A DNA stretch of 64,000 nt from JBHENC01 sp046262295 (GCA_046262295.1 JBHENC010000003.1:310001-374000), one strand, 5' to 3'. Shown: positions 17,490 through 27,029, numbered from the stretch's first letter. Made by a program: numbers and translations. The notes: a model not told the origin generated them from the sequence alone.

Positions 17490-19076
17490 TTGACCAAAAT
17501 CGAAGAGGCACAGCTTTATCAAAACGCGCCGGACAGCAATGACGGCGATTCGATATCACCGCCAACGTCGCAACCGGTGCACCTTGCGCGCGGACTCAAT
17601 CTGCTCGATGCGACGATGATCGTCGTCGGTTCGATGATCGGCTCCGGCATCTTTATCGTGTCGGCGGAATCGGCGCGGTTAATCGGCGCGCCCGGCTGGT
17701 TGCTCGTCGCATGGGCGCTCGCGGGCGTGCTAACGATTACCGGCGCGTTATGCTGCGCGGAACTCGCCGGGATGATGCCGCAGGCGGGCGGGCAGTACGT
17801 TTATCTGCGCGCGGCTTACGGCCCCGCGACAGGATTTCTTTTCGGCTGGGCGCTGCTCGTCGTCATTCAGACGGGAACCATCGCGGCGGTCGCCGTCGCC
17901 TTCGCCAATTTCGCGGGAGTGCTGACGGATAAAATTTCCGCGACGAATTATATTGTGCCGCCTGTTATCTTCGGACGCTACGCCGTCAGCTTGTCAACGC
18001 AGCAATTCGTCGCCATCTTCGTCATACTTCTCTTAACGCTCACTAACACGTACGGCCTCAAGCTCGGCAAACTGGTGCAAAACCTGTTCACCGTAACGAA
18101 GACCGCCGCGTTAATCGGCTTGATCGTCGTTTGTCTCGTGCTCGGTTGGAACACGGGCAGCGCCGCGTACACTTCCTTCTGGTGGAATCCGCAACTGAAC
18201 GGGTGGAGTCCGCAAACCGCGCAGCCGGGACTCGCGGCGACGGGCTGGCTGGCGCTCCTAATGTTGCTGGGGCGCGCGATGACGGGGCCACTGTTTGCGC
18301 AATCGGCTTGGAATAACATTTCGTTTGCGGGCGGCGAAGTGAAACAGCCGGGACGCAATTTGCCGCGCGCGTTGCTGGTCGGCTGCGCCGTCGTCGTCGC
18401 GCTTTACCTGCTGGCAAATCTTGCATATGTCTTAACCTTGCCGCTCGCGGGAATTCAGCGAGCGCCGCAGAATCGCGTCGCCACCGCCGCGATGCAAGCA
18501 ATCTTCGGCGCGCCGGGAACGATCCTGATGGCGCTCTTGATTATGGTTTCCACTTTCGGCTGCAACAACGGCTTGATCCTCGCCGGAGCGCGCGTGTATT
18601 ACGCGATGGCGTGCGACGGCCTCTTTTTCAAACGCATCGGCAAATTAAATCGCGCGCAAGTCCCGGCGGCCGCGTTGCTTGCGCAAGGCCTGTGGGCGTC
18701 GCTGCTGGTGCTGCCGCGCACCGTGACGTTTGACCCGACGACGCGCTCCGCCACATTCGGTAACGTCTACACGCAACTGCTCGAATATATTATCTCGGCT
18801 GATCTAGTCTTCTACGCGCTGATGGTCGGAGCCGTCTTCGTGTTGCGCCGCAAAAAACCGGAGCTGCACAGACCTTTTCGCACTTACGGGTATCCGTTTA
18901 TTCCGTTGATCTATATTCTTCTCGCGCTGCTCTTAATCATTGATCTGGGATATCTAACGCCCGAAACTTCCGTTCTCGGTTATTTGTTTGTGCTTTCCGG
19001 GATTCCCGTTTATCTCGTCTGGCGTCGTCGTCGCCCGATTGCATTCGCGCATGAAGAAACGAAAGAAACAGGCTGA
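17490..19076 (+). CDS. APC-superfamily amino acid permease
   Basis: A 528-residue integral membrane protein with about 12 transmembrane helices. The first helix contains the substrate-site motif GSMIGSGIFIVS, and LCCAELAGMMPQAGGQYVYL is the usual helix 2 segment. It most likely imports an amino acid or a related small compound using the proton gradient. The start is taken as TTG 17490 because no ATG precedes the first helix in frame. The 3' end overlaps the hyuA start by 26 bases. The three genes (permease, hyuA, hyuB) therefore look like one operon, and the substrate may be a hydantoin or 5-oxoproline-like lactam. Confidence 0.85.
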   Translation: MTKIEEAQLYQNAPDSNDGDSISPPTSQPVHLARGLNLLDATMIVVGSMIGSGIFIVSAESARLIGAPGWLLVAWALAGVLTITGALCCAELAGMMPQAGGQYVYLRAAYGPATGFLFGWALLVVIQTGTIAAVAVAFANFAGVLTDKISATNYIVPPVIFGRYAVSLSTQQFVAIFVILLLTLTNTYGLKLGKLVQNLFTVTKTAALIGLIVVCLVLGWNTGSAAYTSFWWNPQLNGWSPQTAQPGLAATGWLALLMLLGRAMTGPLFAQSAWNNISFAGGEVKQPGRNLPRALLVGCAVVVALYLLANLAYVLTLPLAGIQRAPQNRVATAAMQAIFGAPGTILMALLIMVSTFGCNNGLILAGARVYYAMACDGLFFKRIGKLNRAQVPAAALLAQGLWASLLVLPRTVTFDPTTRSATFGNVYTQLLEYIISADLVFYALMVGAVFVLRRKKPELHRPFRTYGYPFIPLIYILLALLLIIDLGYLTPETSVLGYLFVLSGIPVYLVWRRRRPIAFAHEETKETG

Positions 19077-21102
19077 CGCACGTGCGCGCGTTGTGCGCGT
19101 CGGTGTTGATACGGGCGGGACGTTCACGGACTTCGTTTACGAGGCGATGGGACATCTGCGCGTCTTTAAGATTGCTTCGACGCCTGCCGATCCGTCGCGC
19201 GCAATTTTCGAAGGACTCGAACGCATCGCGCGCGAAACCGAAACGCCGTGTGAAGAAATAGAAATCGTTCATGGCACAACGGTCGGCACAAACGCTTTGC
19301 TGCAACGGCGCGGGGCACGCACGGCACTTGTGACCACCGTAGGCTTTGAAGACGTGCTCGCTATCGGAAGACAGGCGCGCCCCTCGCTCTATGATTGGAA
19401 TGCGACCCGACCCGCGCCGCTCGTTTCGGATGAACTGCGTTTCGGCGTGCGGGAGCGCATTGCCACCGACGGCAGCGTTATCGAAAGCTTGAACGCACGC
19501 GACATCGAACAGCTCTTGCGCAAGCTCAAGCGCGCCCGCGTCGAATCAATCGCCGTCTCGCTGTTGTTCTCGTTCGCCAATCCGCAGCATGAACAGATGC
19601 TCGCGCGTGCGCTTGCGGAACTCGGCGTGCCTCTATCGCTTTCGCATCTGATTCTTCCCGAATACAGAGAATACGAACGCACCTCGACCGTCGTCATCAA
19701 CGCTTATTTGCAGCCGCTGATGAGCGCGTATCTGCGGTGTCTGCATGAACGCGCGCCGCAGTTGCGTGTGATGCAGTCGGCGGGCGGCAGCATCTCTGCG
19801 GCGGCGGCGGCGGATGAGCCTGTGCGGACGATACTTTCGGGGCCGGCGGGCGGCATCGTCGGCGCATTGCGGGCGGCGCAAAGAGCGGGCGCGTTGAACA
19901 TCATCACTTTCGATATGGGCGGGACTTCAACTGACGTGGCGCTCTGCGCGAAGGGGCGCGTGCGTGTCACGAATGAAGCGAGTGTTGATGATCTGCCCGT
20001 CGCCGTGCCTTCGCTGGATATGCAGACGGTGGGCGCGGGCGGCGGCTCGATCGCGCGCATTGATGTGGGCGGCGGGTTGCGCGTCGGCCCCGAATCGGCG
20101 GGCGCTGATCCCGGCCCGGCTTGCTACGGGCGCGCGCTGCTGCCGACGGTGACGGATGCCAATCTCGTGCTGGGACGCTTCGGCGGCGCGCAACTTTTAG
20201 GCGGGAATTTCACGCTCGATGAAGGCCGCGCGCGCGAAGCTCTAACGAAGCTCGCGCGCGATATGAAGCAGGCGTCAGGGCGTAAGGTGAGCGTGATTGA
20301 AGCGGCGCTCGGAATCGTGCGCGTCGTTAATGTCGGGATGGAGCGGGCATTGCGCGCCGTCTCGGTCGAACGCGGCTTCGATCCGCGCGGATTTGCGCTC
20401 GTTTCGTTCGGCGGCGCGGGCGGCTTGCACGCCGTCGAGCTGGCGCGTGCGTTGCGTGCGGCGCGGGTTATTGTGCCGCAGAGTCCGGGCGCGTTGTCGG
20501 CGATTGGCGCGCTCGCTTCGGATGTCGTGCAGGATATGAGCCGCACTGTGATGCTCGATGCGTGTAAAGAGAGCTATGCGAAGCTCTTGCGTGTCTTTCG
20601 TGAGATGAAGGAAGAAGGACGCAGAGTTTTGCGCCGCGAAGGATTCTCAGAACGCGCGCAACGCTTCGAAACGAGCGTTAAAGTTCGCTATAAAGGCCAG
20701 TCCTTCGAGCTTGAGTTGGAATGGAAGGCGGCAACGAATCTCGTCGCCGCTTTTCATCGCGCGCATGACGCGCGTTACGGTTACGCGCTCGAAGAGAACG
20801 GTGTGGAGATCGTCGGCGTGAGACTACGCGCTGCCGGAATCGTGGCGAAGTTGAAAGATGAACAGACGCGCCGCGTTAGCGGAAAAAGTAAATCCGAAAA
20901 AAATGCGACGCCGCTTACAACAGCGGAAGTCTTCTTTTCGTTGAAGCCTTCGCGCGTTGCCGTTTACGAGCGCGGACAGTTGCATGCCGGTGCGCGTTTG
21001 CGTGTGCCGTGCATCGTGACGGAGTATTCTTCGACGACGCTTGTGCCGCAGGGCGCGCGTGCTTACGTTGATGCACAAAGGAACTTGATAATCGAGCCAT
21101 GA
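19051..21102 (+). CDS. hyuA: Hydantoinase/oxoprolinase family subunit A
   Basis: A 683-residue ATP-dependent lactam hydrolase subunit. The start is ATG 19051, inside the end of the permease gene, so the protein begins with a basic lead before the ATP-binding VRVGVDTGGTFTDFVYE. Further family motifs are EIVHGTTVGTNALLQRRGA, the second phosphate loop FDMGGTSTDVALC near residue 290, and VNVGMERALRAVSVERGFDP. The family opens five-membered lactam rings such as 5-oxoproline, N-methylhydantoin or related compounds, with ATP hydrolysis, together with subunit B. The stop overlaps hyuB by four bases (ATGA). The actual substrate cannot be decided from sequence. Confidence 0.88.
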   Translation: MKKRKKQADARARVVRVGVDTGGTFTDFVYEAMGHLRVFKIASTPADPSRAIFEGLERIARETETPCEEIEIVHGTTVGTNALLQRRGARTALVTTVGFEDVLAIGRQARPSLYDWNATRPAPLVSDELRFGVRERIATDGSVIESLNARDIEQLLRKLKRARVESIAVSLLFSFANPQHEQMLARALAELGVPLSLSHLILPEYREYERTSTVVINAYLQPLMSAYLRCLHERAPQLRVMQSAGGSISAAAAADEPVRTILSGPAGGIVGALRAAQRAGALNIITFDMGGTSTDVALCAKGRVRVTNEASVDDLPVAVPSLDMQTVGAGGGSIARIDVGGGLRVGPESAGADPGPACYGRALLPTVTDANLVLGRFGGAQLLGGNFTLDEGRAREALTKLARDMKQASGRKVSVIEAALGIVRVVNVGMERALRAVSVERGFDPRGFALVSFGGAGGLHAVELARALRAARVIVPQSPGALSAIGALASDVVQDMSRTVMLDACKESYAKLLRVFREMKEEGRRVLRREGFSERAQRFETSVKVRYKGQSFELELEWKAATNLVAAFHRAHDARYGYALEENGVEIVGVRLRAAGIVAKLKDEQTRRVSGKSKSEKNATPLTTAEVFFSLKPSRVAVYERGQLHAGARLRVPCIVTEYSSTTLVPQGARAYVDAQRNLIIEP

Positions 21103-22748
21103 CGCGACGCCACACTTTCGATTCGACGACGCTGGAGATTTACCGCGCGCTCTATACTTCGGTGGCCGAAGAGATGGGCATCGCGCTCCGGCGCACGGCT
21201 TTTTCGCCGAACATTAAAGAGCGGCGCGATTATTCCTGCGCGGTCTTTGACGGCGAAGGGCGCGTCATCGCGCAGGGCGATCATATGCCGGTGCATCTCG
21301 GTTCGATGCCGATGGCGGTACGCGCGGCGCTGGACAAAATAGAGTTTGCGCCCGGCGATGTCGTCGCCTTAAACGATCCCTTTGCGGGTGGCACACACCT
21401 GCCGGACGTAACACTCATCAGCGGCGTTTACGAAACAATACGAAGCGACGGAAAAAAAGCGCGTGCGCTTCGTGCATCGAATGCGCGGGGAACAAAGGCG
21501 CGGCAAACAACGGTGCGTCCTCTTTTTTACGTCGCCAACCGCGCGCATCATGCGGATGTCGGCGGCGCGACGCCCGGCTCTATGGGAATGAGTCTGGATG
21601 TCTACGGTGAAGGTGTGCGTATTCCGGCGGTGCGGCTTGTGCGCGGCGGCGAGATCAATGCGGAGATTATGGAATTGCTGATGGCAAACGTGCGTGCGCC
21701 GAAAGAGCGGCAGGCGGATTTTGAGGCGCAGCTCGGATCGTTGAAGACAGGAGCCGCGCGCCTGCTGGAAATCTGCGAACGCTCCGGCATAAGTGAAGCG
21801 CGGGAATATTCACAACACTTGATTGATTATGCCGCGCGTTTAATGCGCCGCACCATCGCGGACATACCCGACGGAATTTACGAAGCCTTTGATGCGCTCG
21901 ACGACGACGGTATCAACGAAGACGAAATCAAGATTCATGTGCGTATAACGATAGAAGGCGAGCGCGCTGTTATTGATTTTACGGGCAGCGCGCCGCAGGT
22001 CGCGGGGCCGCTCAACGCCGTCGAAGCGATTACCGTGTCAGCCGTCTGGTATGTCTTCCGTTGCCTGATCGGTTCGAATGATATTCCGGCGAGCGCCGGG
22101 TTGATGCAGCCGATTGAAGTCATTGCGCCGCGCGGCACAATCGTCAACGCCGTGCATCCGTCGCCGGTCGCGGGCGGCAATGTCGAAACGTCGCAGCGCA
22201 TCGTTGATGTGCTCCTGAAAGCTCTCGCCAAAGCTCTGCCCGAACGTATTCCGGCGGCGAGTCAGGGAACGATGAATAACCTGACCATCGGCGGCGTTGA
22301 CGGGCGCACCGGCGAAGAGTTCGCGTACTATGAAACAATTGCGGGCGGGATGGGCGCGCGACCCCTTCAGAACGGCATGAGCGGCGTGCATACGCACATG
22401 ACCAACAGCTTGAACACGCCCGCCGAAGCTTTAGAGTTTGCGTATCCTCTGCGCGTGCGTGCTTATCAGTTGCGACGCGGTTCGGGCGGCAGGGGCGCGG
22501 CAGCGAACGGCGGTGACGGGCTTGTGCGCGAGATCGAAACGCTTGTTCCGGCGCGCGTCTCGCTGCTTGCTGATCGGCGCAACGGCGCGCCATACGGACT
22601 CGCGGGCGGCAGTGAAGGCTCTGTCGGTCAGGACTTTATCATGCGCGATAAAAAAATGCGGCGCATTCGTTCAAAAGGTACTTGGGAATTACAGGCGGGT
22701 GAACGCATACGCATCCTGACGCCGGGCGGCGGCGGGCGCGGGCGATAA
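21099..22748 (+). CDS. hyuB: Hydantoinase/oxoprolinase family subunit B
   Basis: A 549-residue partner of HyuA. The N-terminus reads LEIYRALYTSVAEEMGIALR, the family's opening, followed by GDHMPVHLGSMPMAVRAAL and NDPFAGGTHLPDVTLIS. Later motifs are SPVAGGNVETSQRIVDVL, GGMGARP and a Gly-rich C-terminus (RIRILTPGGGGRGR). A segment near residues 110-135 (RSDGKKARALRASNARGTKA) is unusually basic and may be a lineage insertion. Subunits A and B form the active hydrolase in the cytoplasm. Translation is probably coupled to hyuA. Confidence 0.88.
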   Translation: MTRRHTFDSTTLEIYRALYTSVAEEMGIALRRTAFSPNIKERRDYSCAVFDGEGRVIAQGDHMPVHLGSMPMAVRAALDKIEFAPGDVVALNDPFAGGTHLPDVTLISGVYETIRSDGKKARALRASNARGTKARQTTVRPLFYVANRAHHADVGGATPGSMGMSLDVYGEGVRIPAVRLVRGGEINAEIMELLMANVRAPKERQADFEAQLGSLKTGAARLLEICERSGISEAREYSQHLIDYAARLMRRTIADIPDGIYEAFDALDDDGINEDEIKIHVRITIEGERAVIDFTGSAPQVAGPLNAVEAITVSAVWYVFRCLIGSNDIPASAGLMQPIEVIAPRGTIVNAVHPSPVAGGNVETSQRIVDVLLKALAKALPERIPAASQGTMNNLTIGGVDGRTGEEFAYYETIAGGMGARPLQNGMSGVHTHMTNSLNTPAEALEFAYPLRVRAYQLRRGSGGRGAAANGGDGLVREIETLVPARVSLLADRRNGAPYGLAGGSEGSVGQDFIMRDKKMRRIRSKGTWELQAGERIRILTPGGGGRGR

Positions 22749-22781
22749 AATTCTTATGCGAAGTTTAGTAAAAGGGAAGCG

Positions 22782-23810
22782 GTGAATTCGATGCGCGCGA
22801 TGATTCTGGCTGCCGGATACGGCACACGTTTATGGCCTTTGACGGAGGATCGCACAAAGCCCGCGATTCCTTTTATGAACCGTCCGCTCGTCGGCTACGT
22901 CGCGGAATATCTGGCGCAGTACGATTGCCGCGAAGTGCTCGTCAATCTGCATCATCGCCCCGATTCCGTGCGCGCCGCGCTTGGTGACGGACATCGTTTC
23001 GGCGTCAATTTAACTTACGTCGAAGAACCGGACATACTCGGCACAAGTGGTGCGCTGGACAACGCGCGCCAACTGCTTGAGGCGGATACCTTCATCGTAG
23101 TTAACGGCAAGATCGTCACGGACATCAATCTCTACGACGCGCTCGCCACGCATCGCCGCACCAACGCGCTCGCCACGCTCGTACTGCGCCCCAACCTCGT
23201 GCGCGAACGCTTTAGCATGGTCGGCACACGCGACGGCCTCATCACCGGCTTCGGCGGAATGCCGACATCGCTCGCGTCCGATAACGCAGGAGGTAAATAT
23301 ACGGGCGCAAATTCTGATAATGAGGAAACTGTGCCGTTGATGTTCACGGGGATTCAGTTACTTGAGCCGCGCATCTTCTCTTATATTCCGCGCGGCGTCT
23401 TTTCGCATTCGACGACGGATGTTTACCCGCAGGCGATAGCGCGCGGCGAACGCATCGCCGCGCACGTCGCCGAAGGGATGTGGTACGAGCTTTCCACTAT
23501 CGAGCGTTATCTGGAAATCAGTCTCGCGCTGTTAAGGCAAAAGGGAACTGATGTGATCGCCGGAGCCGGTTCAAACATTTCAGCGGGTGCTTTAGTGAGT
23601 GAGTCCGTGTTGTGGGAGAACGTCCACGTCGAAGCGGGCGCGCGTGTACGGCGGGCGATTTTGGGAGACGGCGTGAGAATCCGCGCCGGTGAGATAATCG
23701 AGAATGCGGCGGTGGTATGCGCCGCTCTGGTACGCGATGTGACGCCGCCCGCGAAAGCTTTAAGCGGCGAGTTGCGCGGCGATAACTTTGTCGTGTCGTT
23801 GCCGGAATGA
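22782..23810 (+). CDS. Sugar-1-phosphate nucleotidyltransferase (MurU-like) with beta-helix tail
   Basis: A 342-residue protein. The N-terminal domain has the pyrophosphorylase signature MILAAGYGTRLWPLTEDRTK, then NLHHRPDSVRAALGDG and DILGTSGAL. Residues 260-340 are left-handed beta-helix-like hexapeptides (GAGSNISAGALVSESVLWEN). The usual magnesium-binding Asp of the VNGD motif is replaced: it reads VVNGKIVTDI, with Lys. Start is GTG 22782 (AAGGGAAG just upstream), with ATG 22791 as an alternative. The next gene is an AmgK-like sugar kinase. In Pseudomonas, MurU and AmgK convert salvaged MurNAc to UDP-MurNAc, so that role is inferred here; MurU itself is shorter and lacks the beta-helix. Confidence 0.7.
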   Translation: MNSMRAMILAAGYGTRLWPLTEDRTKPAIPFMNRPLVGYVAEYLAQYDCREVLVNLHHRPDSVRAALGDGHRFGVNLTYVEEPDILGTSGALDNARQLLEADTFIVVNGKIVTDINLYDALATHRRTNALATLVLRPNLVRERFSMVGTRDGLITGFGGMPTSLASDNAGGKYTGANSDNEETVPLMFTGIQLLEPRIFSYIPRGVFSHSTTDVYPQAIARGERIAAHVAEGMWYELSTIERYLEISLALLRQKGTDVIAGAGSNISAGALVSESVLWENVHVEAGARVRRAILGDGVRIRAGEIIENAAVVCAALVRDVTPPAKALSGELRGDNFVVSLPE

Positions 23811-23838
23811 TACAATTCGTGCAATCTTAAAATATTGA

Positions 23839-23877
23839 AAGCGGCGGGACGAGTTAGTGAAAACCGTCCCGCCGCTT
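23839..23877 (+). terminator. Strong hairpin after the nucleotidyltransferase gene
   Basis: A perfect 13-bp GC-rich stem (23839-23851 with 23865-23877) and a 13-base loop lie between the nucleotidyltransferase and kinase genes. Only TTGTATAAAT follows, so it may be a partial terminator or an RNA-stabilising hairpin that sets different levels of the two products. Confidence 0.6.
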
Positions 23878-23913
23878 GTATAAATCAGTAACCCGTTCGG
23901 CTGCGATTATTTC

Positions 23914-24972
23914 ATGAGCCACGCTTCACAAAGCAATCAGATTGTTTTCGACTCGTCGGCACACGAACGGCTGGCGGAGTTCCTTGCGCGCGAACATAAG
24001 GCGAAGCCCGAAAAAATCGTTGCGCTGACGCCCGATGCTTCGACGCGCGAATATTTCCGCATTCCCTGGAAACGCGGTACGGCTGTCGCCGCCGTGTATC
24101 AGGAAGCGTTCGACCCGGAGTTTCACCCGTTTTTGGATGTGACCGGATTATTCAAAGCCGCCGGTCTGCCCGTCCCGGAAATCCTCGCGGTGAATGGCGC
24201 TAGCGGAATAATCGTGCAGGAAGACTTGGGCGACAAACAATTGCGCGAAGTCTACGAAGCGTCGCCGGAAGACGAACGCGAAGTCCAACAGGAACGCGCT
24301 ATCGCTCTGATCGCAAAGATTCAGGCGGCGACGGAGCTTGCGACGGAACGCCGTTCCATCGCCGGGCGTCTCGCTTTCGATGAAGCGAAACTCTCCTGGG
24401 AATTAAACTTTTTCTTCGAGCATTTCTTCGGCAGCCTGCGCCAAGAAGAATTGAGCCATGCGGAAGCGGCGGAACTAAAAGCGGAGATGAACGACATCGC
24501 CGCCGAACTCGCCGCCCGCCCGCGCGTGTTGTGTCACCGTGATTACCACACGTCGAATTTGATGCTGGACAGGCAAGGCCGTTTGCGCATCGTTGATTAT
24601 CAGGACGCGCGCATGGGGCCTGCTAGTTATGATCTGGTGTCGCTGCTGCTTGACCGCCAGCTCGCGCTGCCGTCGCTGGCAGAAGTGCGCGCCCATCGTC
24701 TCTTTTTTCTTGAAGAGCGACGGCGGTTGGGATTGAATGCTTTAGACCCGGATGATTTCGCGCGCGAGTTTCGCTTAATGACGATTCAGCGCGGCCTGAA
24801 AGCGACGGGAACTTTTTCGTATCAAACAGCAGTCGGCAAACGCGGCGCCGTTTACGCTAAATACATCAACCCGACGCTCTTGATAGTGTTGCAGGCTGCC
24901 GAATGGCTTGATCGTTTTCCGGCGCTACGCCGCGCCATCAACGCGCGCCTGAAAGATACGACATACTGCTAA
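23914..24972 (+). CDS. Aminoglycoside phosphotransferase-fold sugar kinase (AmgK-like)
   Basis: A 352-residue cytosolic kinase. The catalytic loop is CHRDYHTSNLMLD (Brenner motif) and the metal loop is IVDYQDARMGPASYDLVSLL, near residues 207-245. An N-terminal lobe has TPDASTREYFRI, as in the COG3178 group that includes AmgK. AmgK phosphorylates MurNAc and GlcNAc at the anomeric carbon, and its product feeds MurU. The preceding gene is a MurU-like nucleotidyltransferase, which supports this reading. Other APH-fold kinases act on choline, homoserine or antibiotics; the proposed substrate is inference from context. Confidence 0.7.
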   Translation: MSHASQSNQIVFDSSAHERLAEFLAREHKAKPEKIVALTPDASTREYFRIPWKRGTAVAAVYQEAFDPEFHPFLDVTGLFKAAGLPVPEILAVNGASGIIVQEDLGDKQLREVYEASPEDEREVQQERAIALIAKIQAATELATERRSIAGRLAFDEAKLSWELNFFFEHFFGSLRQEELSHAEAAELKAEMNDIAAELAARPRVLCHRDYHTSNLMLDRQGRLRIVDYQDARMGPASYDLVSLLLDRQLALPSLAEVRAHRLFFLEERRRLGLNALDPDDFAREFRLMTIQRGLKATGTFSYQTAVGKRGAVYAKYINPTLLIVLQAAEWLDRFPALRRAINARLKDTTYC

Positions 24973-25084
24973 CGCACCGGCTGCAATTCACAACGAAAAT
25001 ATTTGGCGAAAAATATCTTCAACGAAACATCATTTGGTATGATTATTTCTTAACATCGCGCAAGTTGTTCGGCGCATACTCATT

Positions 25085-26398
25085 ATGGATCAAGTCTACA
25101 TTAATAAATTAAGCGAACACGTCGGCGAGGAAGTCACCGTCAAGGGCTGGCTCTACAATTTACGTTCGAGCGGTAAGCTGCTTTTTCCACAACTGCGCGA
25201 CGGCACGGGCATCGTGCAATGCGTCGTTCTGAAGAAGGCGGTTGCGGAGGACATCTGGGAGGCATTGAAAAGTCTCGGGCAGGAGTCTTCCTTGATTGTG
25301 CAGGGAACTGTCCGCGCAGACGAACGCGCGCCGGGCGGTTATGAGCTGGACGTCTCGAATGCGCAGGTAGTGCAGGCGGCGCACGATTATCCGATCACGC
25401 CGAAAGAGCACGGCACGGAATTTTTGATGGACAATCGCCATCTGTGGCTACGTTCGCGCCGTCAGCACGCGATCCTCAAAGTGCGCCACACCATCGTTAA
25501 AGCCGTGCGCGATTTTTTGGACACAGATGGTTTCACGCTCTGCGATGCGCCGATCTTTACGCCCGCCGCCTGCGAAGGCACGACGACGCTGTTTGAAGTT
25601 GATTACTTCGGCGACGAGAAAGCTTATTTAACGCAGTCCGGCCAACTCTATAACGAAGCGACTGCCGCCGCCTTCGGCAAAGTCTATTGCTTCGGCCCGA
25701 CCTTCCGCGCCGAAAAATCCAAGACGCGCCGCCACCTGACGGAGTTCTGGATGGTCGAGCCGGAAATGGCTTACGCGACGCTCTTTGATGTGATGAATCT
25801 CTGCGAACGCTTTCTCACTTATATTGCCGCGCGCGTGCTCGACGAACGTAAGGAAGAGTTGCAGGTTTTAGAGCGCGACACGGCGAAGCTCGAAGCGATT
25901 GTCCCGCCGTTTCCGCGCGTGCATTACGATGACGCGGTGAAACTTCTGCATGAAGGCCATGCGCGCGGCGAGATGGATACGCGCTTTGAATGGGGCGGCG
26001 ATTTCGGCGCGCCGGATGAAACTTATATTTCAAGCAAGTATGATAAGCCCGTGATGGTGCATCACTATCCGGCGGCGGTGAAAGCTTTTTATATGGCGCG
26101 CGATGCGGAAAGGCCGGAACTTGCCTTGGGCGTTGACGTGCTCGCACCGGAAGGCTACGGCGAAGTAATCGGCGGTGGCGAACGCGCGACTTCTTTAGAC
26201 TTCCTGCGCGAACAAGTGGCCGTTCACCAACTACCCGAAGAAGCCTTTAACTGGTATCTGGATTTGCGTCGCTACGGCAGCACGCCGCACGGGGGCTTCG
26301 GCATGGGCATCGAACGCTGCGTGACTTGGATGTGCGGCATCGAACACGTCCGCGAAACGATTCCGTTCCCGCGTATGCTCTACCGTCTGAAACCGTAA
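25085..26398 (+). CDS. asnS: Asparaginyl-tRNA synthetase
   Basis: A 437-residue class II synthetase. Residues 1-105 are an OB-fold anticodon domain (VTVKGWLYNLRSSGKLLFPQ). Motif 2 reads GPTFRAEKSKTRRHLTEFWM and motif 3 is GFGMGIERCVTWMCG. AsnS is distinguished from AspS by the SGKLLFPQLRDG OB segment and by TEFWMVEPEMA in place of the aspartyl FRDED. It makes Asn-tRNA directly, so the organism need not rely solely on tRNA-dependent amidation. The ATG at 25085 follows an AT-rich leader. An unrelated GNAT gene follows after about 75 bases. Confidence 0.93.
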   Translation: MDQVYINKLSEHVGEEVTVKGWLYNLRSSGKLLFPQLRDGTGIVQCVVLKKAVAEDIWEALKSLGQESSLIVQGTVRADERAPGGYELDVSNAQVVQAAHDYPITPKEHGTEFLMDNRHLWLRSRRQHAILKVRHTIVKAVRDFLDTDGFTLCDAPIFTPAACEGTTTLFEVDYFGDEKAYLTQSGQLYNEATAAAFGKVYCFGPTFRAEKSKTRRHLTEFWMVEPEMAYATLFDVMNLCERFLTYIAARVLDERKEELQVLERDTAKLEAIVPPFPRVHYDDAVKLLHEGHARGEMDTRFEWGGDFGAPDETYISSKYDKPVMVHHYPAAVKAFYMARDAERPELALGVDVLAPEGYGEVIGGGERATSLDFLREQVAVHQLPEEAFNWYLDLRRYGSTPHGGFGMGIERCVTWMCGIEHVRETIPFPRMLYRLKP

Positions 26399-26474
26399 CC
26401 ATTGAAAGATTGAAAAGTTTCTGCGTAAAACCTCGCGCCGTCAAAAATAGTTTCATGTTTAGCAAATAACTTTC

Positions 26475-27029
26475 ATGTTCAGCCATCGCGTTAATGAAAA
26501 TTTAGAGCTACGCTTGCTTGAAGACAGGCACGCGGCGGAACTGTATGCGCTGGTGGATCGTGATCGAGGTTACTTGCGGCAGTGGATGCCTTGGCTGGAT
26601 GGCAGTAAAACTGTCGGGGACATACGCGACTTTATAGGTCTTAGCCGTAAGCGGTATGCGGAAAACAGCGGCCTTCACTTAAGCGTTGTTTTTCAAAATC
26701 GGATTGCCGGTCAACTCAGTCTCCATAATACTGATTGGCCGAATCGCAAAACGGAGATAGGCTACTGGCTCGGCGACGAGTTTCAAGGCAAGGGATTGAT
26801 GACCGAAGCGTGCCGTGCCTTAATCAGCTACGCTTTTCAGGAGCTAGAGCTTAACCGCGTAGAGATACGTTGCGCGACGGAAAACGGCAAAAGCCGCGCG
26901 ATTCCCGAAAGGTTGAATTTCACGAAAGAAGGTATTGCGCGCGAAGCTCAATGGCTTTACGATCATTACGTGAATTTGGTGGTCTATGCGATGCTGGCGA
27001 AGCAATGGCGTCACGCCGTCGGAAGCTGA
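26475..27029 (+). CDS. GNAT N-acetyltransferase, RimJ/RimL type
   Basis: A 184-residue acetyltransferase. It begins with ENLELRLLEDRHAAELYALV and continues YLRQWMPWLD, as in ribosomal-protein-serine acetyltransferase homologues (RimL/YdaF). The acetyl-CoA pyrophosphate loop is EFQGKGLMTEACRALISYAF, and EIRCATENGKSRAIPERLNF is the usual motif B. It could acetylate an N-terminus of a ribosomal protein or a small molecule. It stands alone on the plus strand between asnS and a LOG-family gene. Confidence 0.85.
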   Translation: MFSHRVNENLELRLLEDRHAAELYALVDRDRGYLRQWMPWLDGSKTVGDIRDFIGLSRKRYAENSGLHLSVVFQNRIAGQLSLHNTDWPNRKTEIGYWLGDEFQGKGLMTEACRALISYAFQELELNRVEIRCATENGKSRAIPERLNFTKEGIAREAQWLYDHYVNLVVYAMLAKQWRHAVGS

